From assembly GCA_017883495.1 (NCBI GenBank), contig JADGNL010000041.1, positions 1-5,278 on the forward strand: a DNA stretch of 5,278 nucleotides, in the 5' to 3' direction. The position numbers and the translations under genes are program-made. Below the pieces are notes generated by a model. That model was not told where the DNA came from. It was given only the letters and a program-made list of their open reading frames with translations, and made no database searches. Position 1 is the first letter of the stretch, and every line of letters begins with the position of its first letter. This DNA is from Methanomicrobiales archaeon. Lineage in GTDB: Archaea; Halobacteriota; Methanomicrobia; Methanomicrobiales; Methanospirillaceae. Below, in pieces: positions 5,174-5,278 of the stretch.

Positions 5174-5278
5174 TCAGCCGTAGGTGTGGCCGGCCGCGAC
5201 CCGGAGCATCGCGTACATCACGATCACGTAGCCGACGATCCGGACGATGAGGATCAGGAGCTCGGTCGAACTCGTCCC
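5174..5278 (-). CDS. C-terminus of an unidentified membrane protein, partial
   Basis: The last 34 residues of a gene that starts beyond the right edge, ending in TGA at 5174. They contain one hydrophobic helix, LLILIVRIVGYVIVMYAML, with an arginine inside, then a short tail VAAGHTYG. This looks like the final membrane span of a transporter or membrane-complex subunit; too little is present to name a family. The frame was chosen because it is open to the edge and gives a convincing membrane helix. A second open minus-strand frame yields only an Arg/Asp-rich sequence typical of a GC-rich shadow. The stop is 52 bases before the synthetase start. Confidence 0.55.
   Translation of the reverse strand, partial: GTSSTELLILIVRIVGYVIVMYAMLRVAAGHTYG

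Noticed and set aside
1..5278. CRISPR arrays, tRNA or rRNA genes, insertion sequences, attachment sites
   Set aside because: I saw no regularly spaced repeats, cloverleaf-like segments, transposase motifs or long terminal inverted repeats in the window.

Overview
The window looks like chromosomal DNA from a GC-rich methanogenic archaeon, most likely of the order Methanomicrobiales. The strongest evidence is a complete gene for methanogenesis marker protein 10 (Mmp10), the cobalamin-dependent radical SAM enzyme that methylates an arginine in methyl-coenzyme M reductase and is confined to methanogens and their relatives. Archaeal TATA-like boxes, GGAGG ribosome-binding sites and a fused ADP-forming acyl-CoA synthetase fit this. 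The exact genus is inference.

Left part (1-1692): a divergent regulator/transporter unit. On the minus strand is a membrane permease of the ArsP_1 (former DUF318) family, followed after 4 bases by a small protein with a Cys-Cys pair that runs off the left end. On the plus strand is an ArsR-type repressor with a CVC sensing motif. The 248-base region between them (1097-1344) is unusually rich in structure: an AT-rich double TATA segment, a perfect GTTCAA-N6-TTGAAC dyad, an 8-base direct repeat 21 bases apart, and three consecutive hairpins just before a strong Shine-Dalgarno of the permease. All three proteins carry closely spaced cysteines, so the unit probably senses and handles a soft metal(loid) or a thiol-reactive compound. 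The permease lacks a normal start codon next to its best ribosome-binding site; a CTG is the best placed candidate.

Middle (1693-1809): a 117-base convergent gap between arsR and mmp10, holding a 7-bp stem hairpin and nothing else that I can support.

Right part (1810-5278): three minus-strand genes in the order membrane protein (only its C-terminus is present), ADP-forming acyl-CoA synthetase with the ATP-grasp (beta) part before the CoA-binding (alpha) part, and mmp10. TATA-like boxes before the synthetase and before mmp10 suggest each may have its own promoter, although the 39-base gap between them also permits read-through. The synthetase interconverts acyl-CoA + ADP + phosphate with acid + CoA + ATP; Mmp10 matures MCR. 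No direct biochemical link between these two is evident from the sequence.
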